DNA from: Spirochaeta africana DSM 8902
GTDB taxonomy: Bacteria; Spirochaetota; Spirochaetia; DSM-27196; DSM-8902
Assembly (NCBI RefSeq): GCF_000242595.2
Contig: NC_017098.1
Coordinates: 1,302,001-1,366,000 of the forward strand
DNA: 64,000 nucleotides
Reading direction: 5' to 3'
A model generated the notes under the pieces. It had not been told where the DNA came from. It saw only the letters and a program-made list of their open reading frames with translations, and made no database searches. Below are positions 17,863-26,649 of this stretch, piece after piece (positions within the stretch are counted from its first letter, which is position 1; the number at the start of each line of letters is the position of its first letter). A program made the position numbers and the translations under genes.

Positions 17863-17872
17863 AAACCGGTTT
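17863..17872. promoter_or_regulatory. Candidate LacI-family operator
   Basis: AAACCGGTTT, a perfect palindrome with the central CG typical of LacI/GalR operators, sits 5-14 bases past the predicted transcription start. The LacI-type gene at 21370 is the obvious candidate repressor. Confidence 0.5.
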
Positions 17873-17912
17873 ATAACCTAAACCGAGACAACCTTTCAAA
17901 GGAGGAAGGATT

Positions 17913-19136
17913 ATGAAGCGAATCCTAACCGCTCTTATTCTCATGCTGATTGCTACCGGCATGGTATTTGCTGCTGGTCAGCAGGGGCCGCCCCCGGGCG
18001 CAACCGTGATCGAGCTGTGGACCAACGAAGGCGAGGCCGACGGTGGTTTCCAGTACGTTACTGCACTGGCCAAAGAGTACATGCAGCAGAATCCCGATGT
18101 GTGGATCAGCGTACAGAACAAAGGTACCGAAGATCTTCGCGAAGACTTCATCACTGCCAGTCTGGCAGGCGGCGCTCCGCAGCTGCTGTGGACCGTGAAC
18201 GACCATGCCGGTCCGTTCGTGATTGCCGACCTGATTCAGCCGGTTGGTGACATGTACGACGAAGATGCTTACATCGACGGCGTATACATGGAAGGGCAGA
18301 ACTGGGGTGTGCCGATCTACGGTGGTAACCACCTGATGCTGATGTACAACCGCAAGTTCGTTCCCGAGGCACCGCAGACAACCGACGAAATGATCGAGAT
18401 TGCTCAGCGCGTCATGGCCGAGAACGAAGGCGTTTACGGCCTGGTATGGGACATGGCAGAGTCATTCTGGACCGTTCCGTGGCTGGCAGGCTTCGGCGGC
18501 GGCGTATTCGCCGAGGACGGGGTTACCCCGACTCTGGACACCGATGCAATGCGCGGTGCCCTGCAGCTGATGTATGACCTCAAGTTCGAGTACCAGATTA
18601 CCCCGGAAGAAGCTGACTACAACACCATGGACACCCTGTTCCAGGAAGAGCGCGCGGCGATGATCATCAACGGCGACTGGACCCTGGGTCAGTACGAAGG
18701 TATCCTGGGCGACAACTTCGGTGTTGCACCGATCCCGCAGGTCAGCGCTACCGGCGAATGGCCCGCGCCGTTCACCAGCGGTCGCTACATCATGGTTCCG
18801 GCACAGGTTTCCGGTGAGGTAAAGGCCGCAGTAGAAGGTTTTATCAACTTTGCTATCAACGAGCAGAACCAGCGCAAGCTGATGGAAGAGATGAACCGTC
18901 TGCCGGCACTGCTGGCCCTGGCTGATGACCCGATCATCACCGAGAGCCGCATCCAGCAGGGATCACTGGCACAGCTGCAGCGTGGTACCCCGATGCCGTC
19001 GGTACCCGAAATGCGCGCTGTCTGGGATGCAATCACCCCCGAGCAGAACCGTGTTCTGGCCGGAGAAATCTCGCCTGCCGAGGCTGCCCGCAATATGCAG
19101 GAAGATGCCGAGGCCGGTATCCGTCAGATGCAGTAA
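17913..19136 (+). CDS. Sugar ABC transporter substrate-binding protein (MalE-type)
   Basis: A 407-residue periplasmic solute-binding protein for an oligosaccharide or sugar. It has a Sec signal peptide (MKRILTALILMLIATGMVFA, cleaved before AGQQG) and no lipobox cysteine. Features of the maltose-binding cluster are visible: IELWTNEGEAD strand, GAPQLLWTVNDHAGPF, IYGGNHLMLMYNRKF, and AAMIINGDWTLGQY in the hinge region. The start has AAAGGAGGAAGG. It is first in an operon with two permeases and is followed by an internal terminator that should raise its expression above theirs. No dedicated ATPase is encoded nearby, so a shared MsiK/UgpC-like ATPase elsewhere is expected. The sugar cannot be told from sequence. 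Confidence 0.9.
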   Translation: MKRILTALILMLIATGMVFAAGQQGPPPGATVIELWTNEGEADGGFQYVTALAKEYMQQNPDVWISVQNKGTEDLREDFITASLAGGAPQLLWTVNDHAGPFVIADLIQPVGDMYDEDAYIDGVYMEGQNWGVPIYGGNHLMLMYNRKFVPEAPQTTDEMIEIAQRVMAENEGVYGLVWDMAESFWTVPWLAGFGGGVFAEDGVTPTLDTDAMRGALQLMYDLKFEYQITPEEADYNTMDTLFQEERAAMIINGDWTLGQYEGILGDNFGVAPIPQVSATGEWPAPFTSGRYIMVPAQVSGEVKAAVEGFINFAINEQNQRKLMEEMNRLPALLALADDPIITESRIQQGSLAQLQRGTPMPSVPEMRAVWDAITPEQNRVLAGEISPAEAARNMQEDAEAGIRQMQ

Positions 19137-19152
19137 AAAACAGCACGTCTGA

Positions 19153-19181
19153 GGGCAGGGGTGCGCCCCTGCCCTTTTTTT
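19153..19181 (+). terminator. Internal (partial) terminator between binding protein and permease genes
   Basis: A perfect 9-bp GC stem GGGCAGGGG/CCCCTGCCC with a 4-base loop and seven T residues. The next gene's TGGAGG ribosome site follows at once, so read-through must occur at some level. Confidence 0.8.
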
Positions 19182-19190
19182 GGAGGTACA

Positions 19191-20327
19191 ATGGCTGGCT
19201 TAACCTTTCCCATTATCATCAACAGTATGTACGAGATCGGCGGTGCGGTTCTGTTTGCACTGATCGGCATCGTGCTTATTGAGGTGGTACTATATTTTGT
19301 CCTGGTGCGCGGACTGAAATGGTCTTACGGGGTGCCGATTATGCTGCTGGCGCCGGGGGCTATCGGGCTTCTGGTAATGGTGGTGGGACCTATTCTGTAT
19401 CAGTTTTATCTCGCGTTCACCAACATGAGTATTCGCCGATTTCCGACTGGCAATAATCCGCCGGATGTCGGACTCGAACCATTTATCGCAAACATTACCC
19501 GGGTTTTTACCGGACCGGTGCTGCAGAGACGCGGATTCTTTCCGCTGCTGTTCACCACCATCCAGTGGACCTTTATCCAGGTGGCAATTCACGTATCCTT
19601 CGGTATGGTGATTGCGCTCCTGTTGAATCGCAAGATGTATCTGCGCGGGATCTATCGCGCACTTATTCTGCTGCCCTGGGCACTGCCTCAGGTTATCGTT
19701 GCGCTTACGTGGCGCGGTGAGTTCAATTTTCAATATGGCTTTGTAAATATTATGCTCGATCGCATCGGGCTGGATCGCATTCGCTGGAAGTCCGACCCCT
19801 TCTGGAACTTTGTGTCGTTTCACATTGTAAACGGCTGGCTCGGGGTTCCCTTTATGATGACCATCCTGCTGGGCGGTCTGCAGAGTATCGACAACAACTA
19901 CTACGAGGCAGCCGAGATGGACGGGGCTGGTCCCCTGGCCAAGTTCCGGCATATCACCATCCCGCTGATACAGCCGGTTATGACCCCGGCAGTGATTCTC
20001 GGGATAATCTGGACATTCAACCAGTTCAATGTTCCCTACTTTCTGAACGAGCAGTCGATAGAGCGTAACAACATCCTGGTAACAGCCCTGTTCCGTTCGA
20101 TGACATCGTACTTCCAGTACGGCTTTGCGGCCACCCTCGGTTTCGTGATCTTCCTGCTGCTGCTGGGTATGGCTATCGCCTACATCAAGATTACCGGCTT
20201 CAAGGTAACCGGGGCCCTGAACTCCGGTACCCTTACCATGATCGGTACCGGCAGTGCCAAGAAGAAGGTAGCCGAGCAGATTGCGTTTGCCGAGCAGCGC
20301 GAAATTCTGGAAGAGGAGGGCGAGTAA
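19191..20327 (+). CDS. Sugar ABC transporter permease (MalF-type)
   Basis: A 378-residue inner-membrane subunit with several hydrophobic segments (GAVLFALIGIVLIEVVLYFV near 19-38, a second near 49-75, then the ABC permease core) and the EAA loop EAAEMDGAGPLAKFRHITIP that contacts the ATPase. Compared with the common 290-310 residues it has an added N-terminal hairpin, as MalF-like proteins do. ATG 19191 is preceded by TGGAGGTACA; the open frame starts 10 codons earlier inside the terminator and is rejected. It ends one base before the next permease gene. Confidence 0.92.
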   Translation: MAGLTFPIIINSMYEIGGAVLFALIGIVLIEVVLYFVLVRGLKWSYGVPIMLLAPGAIGLLVMVVGPILYQFYLAFTNMSIRRFPTGNNPPDVGLEPFIANITRVFTGPVLQRRGFFPLLFTTIQWTFIQVAIHVSFGMVIALLLNRKMYLRGIYRALILLPWALPQVIVALTWRGEFNFQYGFVNIMLDRIGLDRIRWKSDPFWNFVSFHIVNGWLGVPFMMTILLGGLQSIDNNYYEAAEMDGAGPLAKFRHITIPLIQPVMTPAVILGIIWTFNQFNVPYFLNEQSIERNNILVTALFRSMTSYFQYGFAATLGFVIFLLLLGMAIAYIKITGFKVTGALNSGTLTMIGTGSAKKKVAEQIAFAEQREILEEEGE

Positions 20328-20328
20328 T

Positions 20329-21267
20329 ATGCAGGCTACAGAAACTCAATTGAATAAAATCATGAAGCAGCCACGGTTCGTACAGGATATACAGAAGTAC
20401 GGTTTCGTCCGCTGGTTCTTTTTTCGCGCACGCGGCGATGCCCCGTTCAAGCGGATCCTGATTCATCTGGCGCTCATTATGTTCGTAGCGATTGCGGTTT
20501 ATCCCGGGCTTCGAATAGTGGCGGTCAGCCTGCGGCCGGGTAATCGTCTGCTGACCACTGACCTGAGCCTGATCCCGGAAGGTGCAAGCTTCGATAACTA
20601 TCGGGCTGTATTTGTAGGACAGAACGCCAACTTTCTGCTGTGGGTCTACAACTCGTTGATCATTACGATCTCTACATCAATTATCGGGGTAAGCCTGGCG
20701 GCGACCAGCGCCTATGCATTCAGCCGCTATCGCTTTCCCGGCAAGCTGCCTGGACTTATATTCCTGCTGACAACCCAGATGATTCCTGCCGGGATGCTCA
20801 TTATCCCGCTGTATATCCTGGCAGTTCAGTTCGGCCTGCGGGATCAGTGGTTGGGTCTGGTAATGGCCTACTCGGTTGGTTCTATCCCCTTCAGTATCTG
20901 GATACTCAAGGGCTACTATGACACCATACCGGTAGAGCTGGAGCAGTCGGCGATGATCGACGGTGCTACGGCGGTGCAGTCGTTTACCAAGATCATCCTG
21001 CCGCTGTCGACACCGGCACTGGCGATTGCCTTTCTGTTCAACTTTACCCAGGTCTGGAACGACTTCCTGCTTGCCCGGGTTATTATCCATCGCGATGCGA
21101 TGTACACCTGGACCCTGGGTTTGCAGCGCATGCAGGGGCAGTTTACCACCCAGTGGGGGCAGTTTTCGGCTGCATCGCTGATGATCTCGATACCGGTTAT
21201 TGCACTGTTTGTCGGGTCGTCCAAATACATGCTGTCCGGGCTGACGCTCGGTGGTGTGAAGGGATAA
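20329..21267 (+). CDS. Sugar ABC transporter permease (MalG-type)
   Basis: A 312-residue inner-membrane permease with six predicted segments and the EAA loop EQSAMIDGATAVQSFTKIILP (first Ala of EAA replaced by Gln-Ser). The C-terminal LTLGGVKG ending is typical of MalG proteins. ATG 20329 lies one base after the previous stop; its ribosome site GGAGGG is inside the previous gene. It completes the binding protein-permease-permease unit. Confidence 0.92.
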   Translation: MQATETQLNKIMKQPRFVQDIQKYGFVRWFFFRARGDAPFKRILIHLALIMFVAIAVYPGLRIVAVSLRPGNRLLTTDLSLIPEGASFDNYRAVFVGQNANFLLWVYNSLIITISTSIIGVSLAATSAYAFSRYRFPGKLPGLIFLLTTQMIPAGMLIIPLYILAVQFGLRDQWLGLVMAYSVGSIPFSIWILKGYYDTIPVELEQSAMIDGATAVQSFTKIILPLSTPALAIAFLFNFTQVWNDFLLARVIIHRDAMYTWTLGLQRMQGQFTTQWGQFSAASLMISIPVIALFVGSSKYMLSGLTLGGVKG

Positions 21268-21290
21268 CCAACTAATCCCGCGCCAGCAAC

Positions 21291-21320
21291 AGGCGGCCGT
21301 AGCAGACTGCGGCCGCCTTT
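21291..21320 (+). terminator. Probable terminator of the sugar transporter operon
   Basis: AGGCGGCCG/CGGCCGCCT 9-bp stem with a 10-base loop, followed by TTTCTGTT. The U-tract is short. Confidence 0.55.
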
Positions 21321-21353
21321 CTGTTGGGAAACCTATGTATTAACGGAAGAATG

Positions 21354-21365
21354 GCAGGTACCTGC
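21354..21365. promoter_or_regulatory. Palindrome at the lacI-type gene start
   Basis: GCAGGTACCTGC, a perfect 12-bp palindrome ending four bases before the ATG of the LacI-type regulator. It could be an autoregulatory operator or an RNA hairpin covering the initiation region; it does not match the AAACCGGTTT site upstream of the transporter. Confidence 0.35.
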
Positions 21366-21369
21366 ATAT

Positions 21370-22407
21370 ATGAAAGCTACGATAAATGACGTTGCCCGTA
21401 TATCCGGGTATTCCAAAACCTCGGTTTCTTTTGCCTTTAACGATCCGAAACGCATCTCGCCAACCGCGCGACAGAAGATTCTTTCCGTCGCGGATGACCT
21501 CGGATATTTTCCCGATCCGGCAGCACGACACCTCAGTATGCGACGTATCGGATCGGTCGGATTCCTGACCCCGCACGGGGTAGAGGCGAGTTTTCTGAAC
21601 CCGTATATCGTCGAGGTATTTCGGGGGGTAAGCGCTACCATGCAGGCCCATGGCCTGACGGTCACCGTGGTCAGTATGGCGCAGGATGTAATCGTAGAAG
21701 CGATTCGCAACGCAGCGGTTGGCGGCTTTATCTCGCTCGGACTGCAGCCTGAGGATGCTGTGCGCGATCTTATCGTGCGACGCAGCATCCCGTTCGTAAC
21801 GGTTGATGCCGGGCCGCTGGAGGGAATCAGCAGTGTAAACATCCGCGATCGCAAGGCTGCTGAGACCCAGATGGAGATGGTGCTGCATGACGGGCATACC
21901 AATGTCGGTATTGTGGCGTTCGAGGAGCCAACCGCATCCGAGGAGGCAACCGCTTCCGATATCTATGCTCAAAGGATTATCGGCTATACACAGGCCCTGG
22001 AGGCTGCCGGGCTGCCATCTGCTGGCAGTGAGCAGATCCCGGTGGTGCATGCCTCGGCGACCATCGACGGCGGCTATCGCGCCGCGAAGGACCTGCTGGC
22101 ACGATATCCCGACATGACCGCGATTGTTTCGATGTGCGATGTTGCTACCGCCGGCATATATCTGGCCTGCGAGGAACTCGGCCTGCAGATCCCGCGAGAC
22201 ATCTCGGTTGCCGGGTTCGATGACATACCCAACAATCAGTCATTGCGTCCCAGCCTGACCACCATATCCCAGCCAGGGTTTCGCAAAGGAGAAACGGCAG
22301 CCCATGTTCTGCTGGAGAACATGGAGGATCCGGAGAGCTACGTACACCGGCTGCTGGCTTACGAAATCATTCACGGGCAGTCTGTGTCGGCACCGCGTGC
22401 CAGGTAA
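21370..22407 (+). CDS. LacI-family transcriptional regulator
   Basis: A 345-residue repressor. The N-terminal helix-turn-helix TINDVARISGYSKTSVSFAFN spans residues 4-24 with the hinge helix near 45-58, followed by a periplasmic-binding-protein-like effector domain (GGFISLG, VTVDAGPLEG, GFDDIPNNQSLRPSLTTI). It lies 102 bases after the sugar permease gene, beyond the terminator, and most likely controls that operon through the operator at 17863, releasing it when sugar binds. The effector is unknown. There is no clear Shine-Dalgarno sequence. Confidence 0.9.
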   Translation: MKATINDVARISGYSKTSVSFAFNDPKRISPTARQKILSVADDLGYFPDPAARHLSMRRIGSVGFLTPHGVEASFLNPYIVEVFRGVSATMQAHGLTVTVVSMAQDVIVEAIRNAAVGGFISLGLQPEDAVRDLIVRRSIPFVTVDAGPLEGISSVNIRDRKAAETQMEMVLHDGHTNVGIVAFEEPTASEEATASDIYAQRIIGYTQALEAAGLPSAGSEQIPVVHASATIDGGYRAAKDLLARYPDMTAIVSMCDVATAGIYLACEELGLQIPRDISVAGFDDIPNNQSLRPSLTTISQPGFRKGETAAHVLLENMEDPESYVHRLLAYEIIHGQSVSAPRAR

Positions 22408-22509
22408 TTTCCGGAGGTCACCGGCCGGCGACGAGCAAGCTGCCGGCGCTGGTCAGTTGTCAGCGACGAGTTATTTGCCAGCGACGTGTACCCGTGGTAC
22501 GCGGCAGGG

Positions 22510-22737
22510 TTACTGCTGCAGCCTGGCGTTGTAGCCGATTCTCTGGACAACGGTGATAAGCTTCTCTACGGTATCGGGATTCCCGTCGTAGTCAAGCTGA
22601 ATCTGGTGAGAGGCACGATCCACGTAGACATCGTTTACCCCTTTTATGCGTTTGCCGACATGCTCAATGGTATATACACAGGACGTACAGGTGGCACCAT
22701 CTACATCCAGGATTGCCGTTGTTCGTTCATTGTTCAT
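22510..22737 (-). CDS. Heavy-metal-associated (HMA) domain protein, CopZ-like
   Basis: A 75-residue single-domain protein with the ferredoxin-like HMA fold pattern and a CxxC metal site in DGATCTSC (Cys 17 and 20). The usual GMTCxxC motif has Met replaced by Ala, and the conserved Tyr appears in IGYNARL at the C-terminus. Such proteins carry copper(I) or other soft metals in the cytoplasm. No copper ATPase or metal regulator is adjacent. The ATG lacks a Shine-Dalgarno; a TATATT box ends six bases upstream. Confidence 0.8.
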   Translation of the reverse strand: MNNERTTAILDVDGATCTSCVYTIEHVGKRIKGVNDVYVDRASHQIQLDYDGNPDTVEKLITVVQRIGYNARLQQ

Positions 22738-22743
22738 CAGGCT

Positions 22744-22772
22744 AATATACTGTCTGCTGCGGACAAAGAAAA
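22744..22772 (-). promoter_or_regulatory. Putative leaderless promoter of the HMA protein gene
   Basis: Minus-strand TTTTCT (22772-22767), 17 bp, TATATT (22749-22744), six bases, ATG. The -35 match is weak. Confidence 0.35.
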
Positions 22773-22783
22773 GCTGTCGCAGG

Positions 22784-23500
22784 CTACATGCGAATCATGT
22801 ATGGAATATCGGTTCTCAGGTGCCGGGGCAGAAATTCGTAGCGGTTCTGATACTCGATAAAGAACTCGCCGTTTACGGCGGTCAGATGGGTAATCCCGGC
22901 GTTGTGCGAGCCAAAGCGATGCAGCTGGCTATGTGAGCCATCAACCACTGCAGCGGCCAGTGCGCCGATAAAAATCCGGTGGCTCACCAGTATCACCGGT
23001 CGGGTATCCCCGTTGTGGCGGGCTATCAGCTCCCGCAGTACCCGTTTGGCACGCATATAGCACTGTCGTTGACTCTCCGGTGTTCGCATCGTGTTCCAGC
23101 CACTGATATGAATATGGTCGTCGCTCTGCAGCATAGGGAATGTGGCGTGCAGGTCGGTTGCCCCCAGGCCGGGATGCGGTTCATACCGTTCGTACTTTTC
23201 CGAATAGGCCACGCATCCGCCACGCTCGTGTATATCCCGCCAGGCCTGTATCGGTACCGTAAGCTTTGCCGACAGGGCTGCAGCGGTTTGCAGTGCCCGG
23301 GTCATATAGCTGGAATACAGCACTGGCGGGTTGTCGTATCTCTCGGAGAGATGATCCTGCAGAAAATCTGCGGCAGCGGCAGCCTGAGCAGTGCCCCGCG
23401 GGGTCAGCGCCGGGTCGTGGCTGCGTTTCAGATGATATTCGGCATCACCCTCAAGGCAGTTGTTGGTGGATTCGCCATGACGAATACAGTAGATGTGCAT
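22784..23500 (-). CDS. Histidine phosphatase superfamily protein (phosphoglycerate mutase-like)
   Basis: A 238-residue protein with the catalytic RHG motif at IYCIRHGEST (His 8), a second conserved His in VILVSHRIFIGAL, LTPRGTAQA and SSYMTRALQTA. These define the branch-1 histidine phosphatases, which work through a phosphohistidine intermediate. The insert between the two halves (HPGLGATDLHATFP, HISGWNTMRTPESQRQC) is unlike cofactor-dependent phosphoglycerate mutase, so the substrate is unknown. I start at ATG 23500; a TTG six codons earlier is possible. It lies 46 bases upstream of the HMA gene on the same strand. Confidence 0.8.
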   Translation of the reverse strand: MHIYCIRHGESTNNCLEGDAEYHLKRSHDPALTPRGTAQAAAAADFLQDHLSERYDNPPVLYSSYMTRALQTAAALSAKLTVPIQAWRDIHERGGCVAYSEKYERYEPHPGLGATDLHATFPMLQSDDHIHISGWNTMRTPESQRQCYMRAKRVLRELIARHNGDTRPVILVSHRIFIGALAAAVVDGSHSQLHRFGSHNAGITHLTAVNGEFFIEYQNRYEFLPRHLRTDIPYMIRM

Positions 23501-23618
23501 GGCTAAAACTACCTGCAAAACCCGGGTCGGTCAACACAGCCCGGTAGCTGACTGCCGTCAGGGTTGACGCCGGTCGTACTCTGCGGTACAAAACAGTCGT
23601 AAGAAGTAGGAGCCTCAA

Positions 23619-25253
23619 GTGATTAGTGTACATGACGTAAAGCTTTCGTTTGGAAACACCCCGCTGTTCAAGGAGGTAAATCTCAAGTTTACCCCCGGTA
23701 ACTGCTATGGGGTTATCGGTGCCAATGGAGCCGGAAAATCCACCTTTCTCAAGATTCTCTCCGGCGAGATACAACCGGATCATGGGGATATAAGCATTTC
23801 TCCCGGATCGCGGGTAGCGGTACTGCGACAGGACCAACATGCCTTTGACGAACACAGTGTGATGCACACCGTAATTATGGGGCATAAGCATCTGTACGAC
23901 ATAATGCTGGAGCGCGATGCCATTTATGCCAAGGAGGATTTCTCCGAGGAGGATGGCATTCGGGCATCGACCCTGGAGGGGGAGTTTGCCGAGCTGAATG
24001 GCTGGGAGGCCGAGGCAGAGGCTTCGGTGCTGCTTAGCGGGCTGGGAATCGAGGAGAATCTGCACGAAAAAAGCATGGCAGAGCTCGAAGGCGGGCAGAA
24101 GGTCCGCGTGTTGCTGGCTCAGGCGTTGTTTGGTAATCCGGATATCCTGCTGCTGGATGAGCCGACCAACAATCTCGACCTTGAATCGATCAACTGGCTG
24201 GAGGGCTTCCTGGAGAAGTTTCCCAATACGGTGATTGTGGTTTCGCATGACCGTCACTTTCTGAACCGGGTGTGTACCCATATTGCCGACATTGATTTCC
24301 AGAAAATATCGGTCTATGCCGGTAACTATGATTTCTGGTATCAGGCCAGTCAGCTGGCACTGAAACAGGCTCGCGATCAGCAGAAACGGGCAGAGGATAA
24401 AGCCAAGGAACTGAAAGAGTTTATTCAGCGCTTTGCTTCCAACGCTGCTAAAAGCAAGCAGGCTACATCGCGGAAAAAGATGCTGGACAAGCTTAATCTG
24501 GACAACTTCCAGGCCAGCAGCCGCCGCTTTCCCTACGTCAGCTTCAAGCCCGATCGTGAGTGCGGCAAGGTGGTGCTGGAGATCAACGATCTCTCCAAGA
24601 CCGTAGAGGGGGAAAAACTGCTCGATTCCTTCTCGCTGACGGTAAACCGGGGTGACAAGATAGCCTTCGTTGGTCGTGAACATGCGGCCAAAAGTGTACT
24701 GTTCGAGATTATCGCCGGTGATGTGGAACCCGACAGCGGCAGCTTTGAGTGGGGGGTAACCATAACCCCCTCGTATTTTCCGAATGAAAGCTCACGCTTT
24801 TTCAAACAGAACATTTCGATAATAGACTGGCTGCGGCAGTACACCAGCTCCAATGACGAGAGCTATGTGCGCGGATTTCTGGGGAGGATGCTGTTCTCCG
24901 GTGATGATGCCCTGAAAAATGTGCAGGTGCTGTCGGGTGGAGAGAAGGTTCGCTGCATGCTGTCCAAGATGATGCTGGAAGAGGCCAATGTGCTGGTTAT
25001 GGATGACCCGACCAACCACCTGGACCTCGAGGCTATTACCGCCCTGAACAATGCCTTGATCGAGTATCCCGAGGTGGTCCTGTTTACCTCGCATGACCAT
25101 CAGTTTGTCCACAGTATTGCCAACCGGATTATCGAGATAACCCCGAACGGGGTTATCGACCGTATGATGCCGTTTGATGATTACCTCGAAGATAAAGGGG
25201 TTCAGAAGCTGCGCGACGAGCTGTATCACGGACATCAGCGGGCAGCTATTTAG
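23619..25253 (+). CDS. ABC-F family ATPase (YbiT/EttA-like translation factor)
   Basis: A 544-residue protein with two ABC ATPase domains and no membrane segments, the layout of ABC-F proteins that act on the ribosome. Domain 1 is intact: Walker A GANGAGKST at 34-42, signature ELEGGQKVR, Walker B ILLLDEPTNNLDL. The linker (about 245-300) is Lys/Gln-rich. Domain 2 keeps signature LSGGEKVR and VLVMDDPTNHLDL, but its Walker A is GREHAAKS at 352-359, lacking two glycines; Asp replaces Glu in the second Walker B. The start is GTG 23619 with AGGAG upstream; a TTGACG-N17-TACAAA promoter precedes it. The gene converges with the photolyase gene, overlapping by eight bases. Confidence 0.9.
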   Translation: MISVHDVKLSFGNTPLFKEVNLKFTPGNCYGVIGANGAGKSTFLKILSGEIQPDHGDISISPGSRVAVLRQDQHAFDEHSVMHTVIMGHKHLYDIMLERDAIYAKEDFSEEDGIRASTLEGEFAELNGWEAEAEASVLLSGLGIEENLHEKSMAELEGGQKVRVLLAQALFGNPDILLLDEPTNNLDLESINWLEGFLEKFPNTVIVVSHDRHFLNRVCTHIADIDFQKISVYAGNYDFWYQASQLALKQARDQQKRAEDKAKELKEFIQRFASNAAKSKQATSRKKMLDKLNLDNFQASSRRFPYVSFKPDRECGKVVLEINDLSKTVEGEKLLDSFSLTVNRGDKIAFVGREHAAKSVLFEIIAGDVEPDSGSFEWGVTITPSYFPNESSRFFKQNISIIDWLRQYTSSNDESYVRGFLGRMLFSGDDALKNVQVLSGGEKVRCMLSKMMLEEANVLVMDDPTNHLDLEAITALNNALIEYPEVVLFTSHDHQFVHSIANRIIEITPNGVIDRMMPFDDYLEDKGVQKLRDELYHGHQRAAI

Positions 25254-26646
25254 AGCGGGCAGTTATCTGATCATCGTTCCAGCGGGCTGCGTAGCTATCG
25301 ATATCGAACTTGCGTCGCAGCCCGTTGTCATTCATGTAGCGGATCTTGCCGAAAACCGGCCGCTCCTGCCAGGCGCGGTCGTGTTTGCCAAAACACCAGG
25401 CCACCCCGGCATACCCGTTCGGATCCCGCCCGTCAAGTTCATAGGTGTCGTTCAACCGGATAAGGGTGGCAAATCCTTCCTGCCAGGTTTTTGACCACTC
25501 CAGTACCTTTTTTCCCCAGTACATCCGCATATACCCGTGCATATGACCGGTTTTTCGCAGCTGATTCTGGGCCGCATTCCAGTACGGATCATGAGTGTCA
25601 GCCAACGCAAACTCTTCGTACCGGTAGATATATTCACGCGGATCACCTGCATGCTCTGCCAGGGTCCTGACTGCCCAGTCCGGCAGACAGTCGGGTGAAT
25701 CATAGGCCTGGTTATAAGTGGTAAAGTTACAGGACAGCTCGCGGCGCACAATCAGTTCCTCGAACAGCACGTCTACACCTTCGCTTGATCCGCACTCTCG
25801 TGCATCCAGCGCCATCTGCACCGGCGAAATCATGCCAAAGTGCAGATACGGGCTGAGCAGAGACGAGCCTGCAGCGGCGGGATCGTTGCGGTCCAGGTGG
25901 AACCGATCCAGGCGGCGGTCCAGGAAATCCTGCCAGCGTTGCTGCGCCGAGAGTTCGCCGCCGCTGAAACAGTCGACCGCGGTTGCCACACTGTCCATCG
26001 AGAAAAAACCGCTGATGTAGTCAGGATTGGTTACCCGTTCGGTATCTATACTTCGGATGTCCGACAGAAAATCCTCGACATCGATTGCCGCACTGTTCTT
26101 CAGTTCTACTTCCGGTATCGGCTGCAGAAAGTGCTGCAGCAGCGGCTGAATCCTTGGCCGCAGAATCCCGGCCGAGTAGGCCTCTTTGTGGTATGCATGG
26201 TGAACCGGCACCACCACGTTAGACTCTACCTGCACCAGCGGCGAGGCGGCGTGACTCTGCAGATAACGATACCAGCCGGCATGCACCCGCAGATAGCCGC
26301 GGTCAAGCACCGTGAGCGCTGCATGCCGGGAAAGACCGGCAATGATCTGTGGCGGATCGCCTGCCACTACCTGCAGCCTGATGCCGCGGTCAGCCAGTTT
26401 TGCTGCCGTTTCCCGGATCCCCTCCAAAAGGAACCGGTAGTGACGCTCCTGGGCATCCGGATAATCAGGGGTCAGGCAGAACACCACTGCCAGGGGCAGC
26501 CCCCGCGTATTGGCATGGTGAACAGCATACTCAAGGGCATGGTTCCAGGTGCTGCGCAGTGAGGACTGCATCCAGTACAGAACATAGCGATGGGGAGAGG
26601 CGGCTGACGCCGCACCAAGGGTGGTTACTCGTTCACGTTGAGACAT
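25246..26646 (-). CDS. phr: Class II deoxyribodipyrimidine photolyase
   Basis: A 466-residue FAD enzyme that splits UV-induced cyclobutane pyrimidine dimers using blue light. Class II features are clear: N-terminal YVLYWMQSSLRSTWNHALEY, the ELIVRRELSCNFTTYN helix and the C-terminal flavin and DNA contact block MHGYMRMYWGKKVLEWS with NDTYELDGRDPNGYAGVAWCFGKHD. I take the start as ATG 26646. The open frame continues 178 codons upstream across the divergent activator gene and is not credible there. No Shine-Dalgarno is visible; a TATTTT box lies seven bases before the ATG, so it may be leaderless. Confidence 0.92.
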   Translation of the reverse strand: MSQRERVTTLGAASAASPHRYVLYWMQSSLRSTWNHALEYAVHHANTRGLPLAVVFCLTPDYPDAQERHYRFLLEGIRETAAKLADRGIRLQVVAGDPPQIIAGLSRHAALTVLDRGYLRVHAGWYRYLQSHAASPLVQVESNVVVPVHHAYHKEAYSAGILRPRIQPLLQHFLQPIPEVELKNSAAIDVEDFLSDIRSIDTERVTNPDYISGFFSMDSVATAVDCFSGGELSAQQRWQDFLDRRLDRFHLDRNDPAAAGSSLLSPYLHFGMISPVQMALDARECGSSEGVDVLFEELIVRRELSCNFTTYNQAYDSPDCLPDWAVRTLAEHAGDPREYIYRYEEFALADTHDPYWNAAQNQLRKTGHMHGYMRMYWGKKVLEWSKTWQEGFATLIRLNDTYELDGRDPNGYAGVAWCFGKHDRAWQERPVFGKIRYMNDNGLRRKFDIDSYAARWNDDQITARSK

Positions 26647-26649
26647 GTG

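Noticed and set aside
24660-24705. Frameshift or pseudogene in the ABC-F gene because of the broken second Walker A
   Set aside because: The frame is open from start to stop and the second signature and Walker B are intact, so this looks like functional asymmetry rather than decay.
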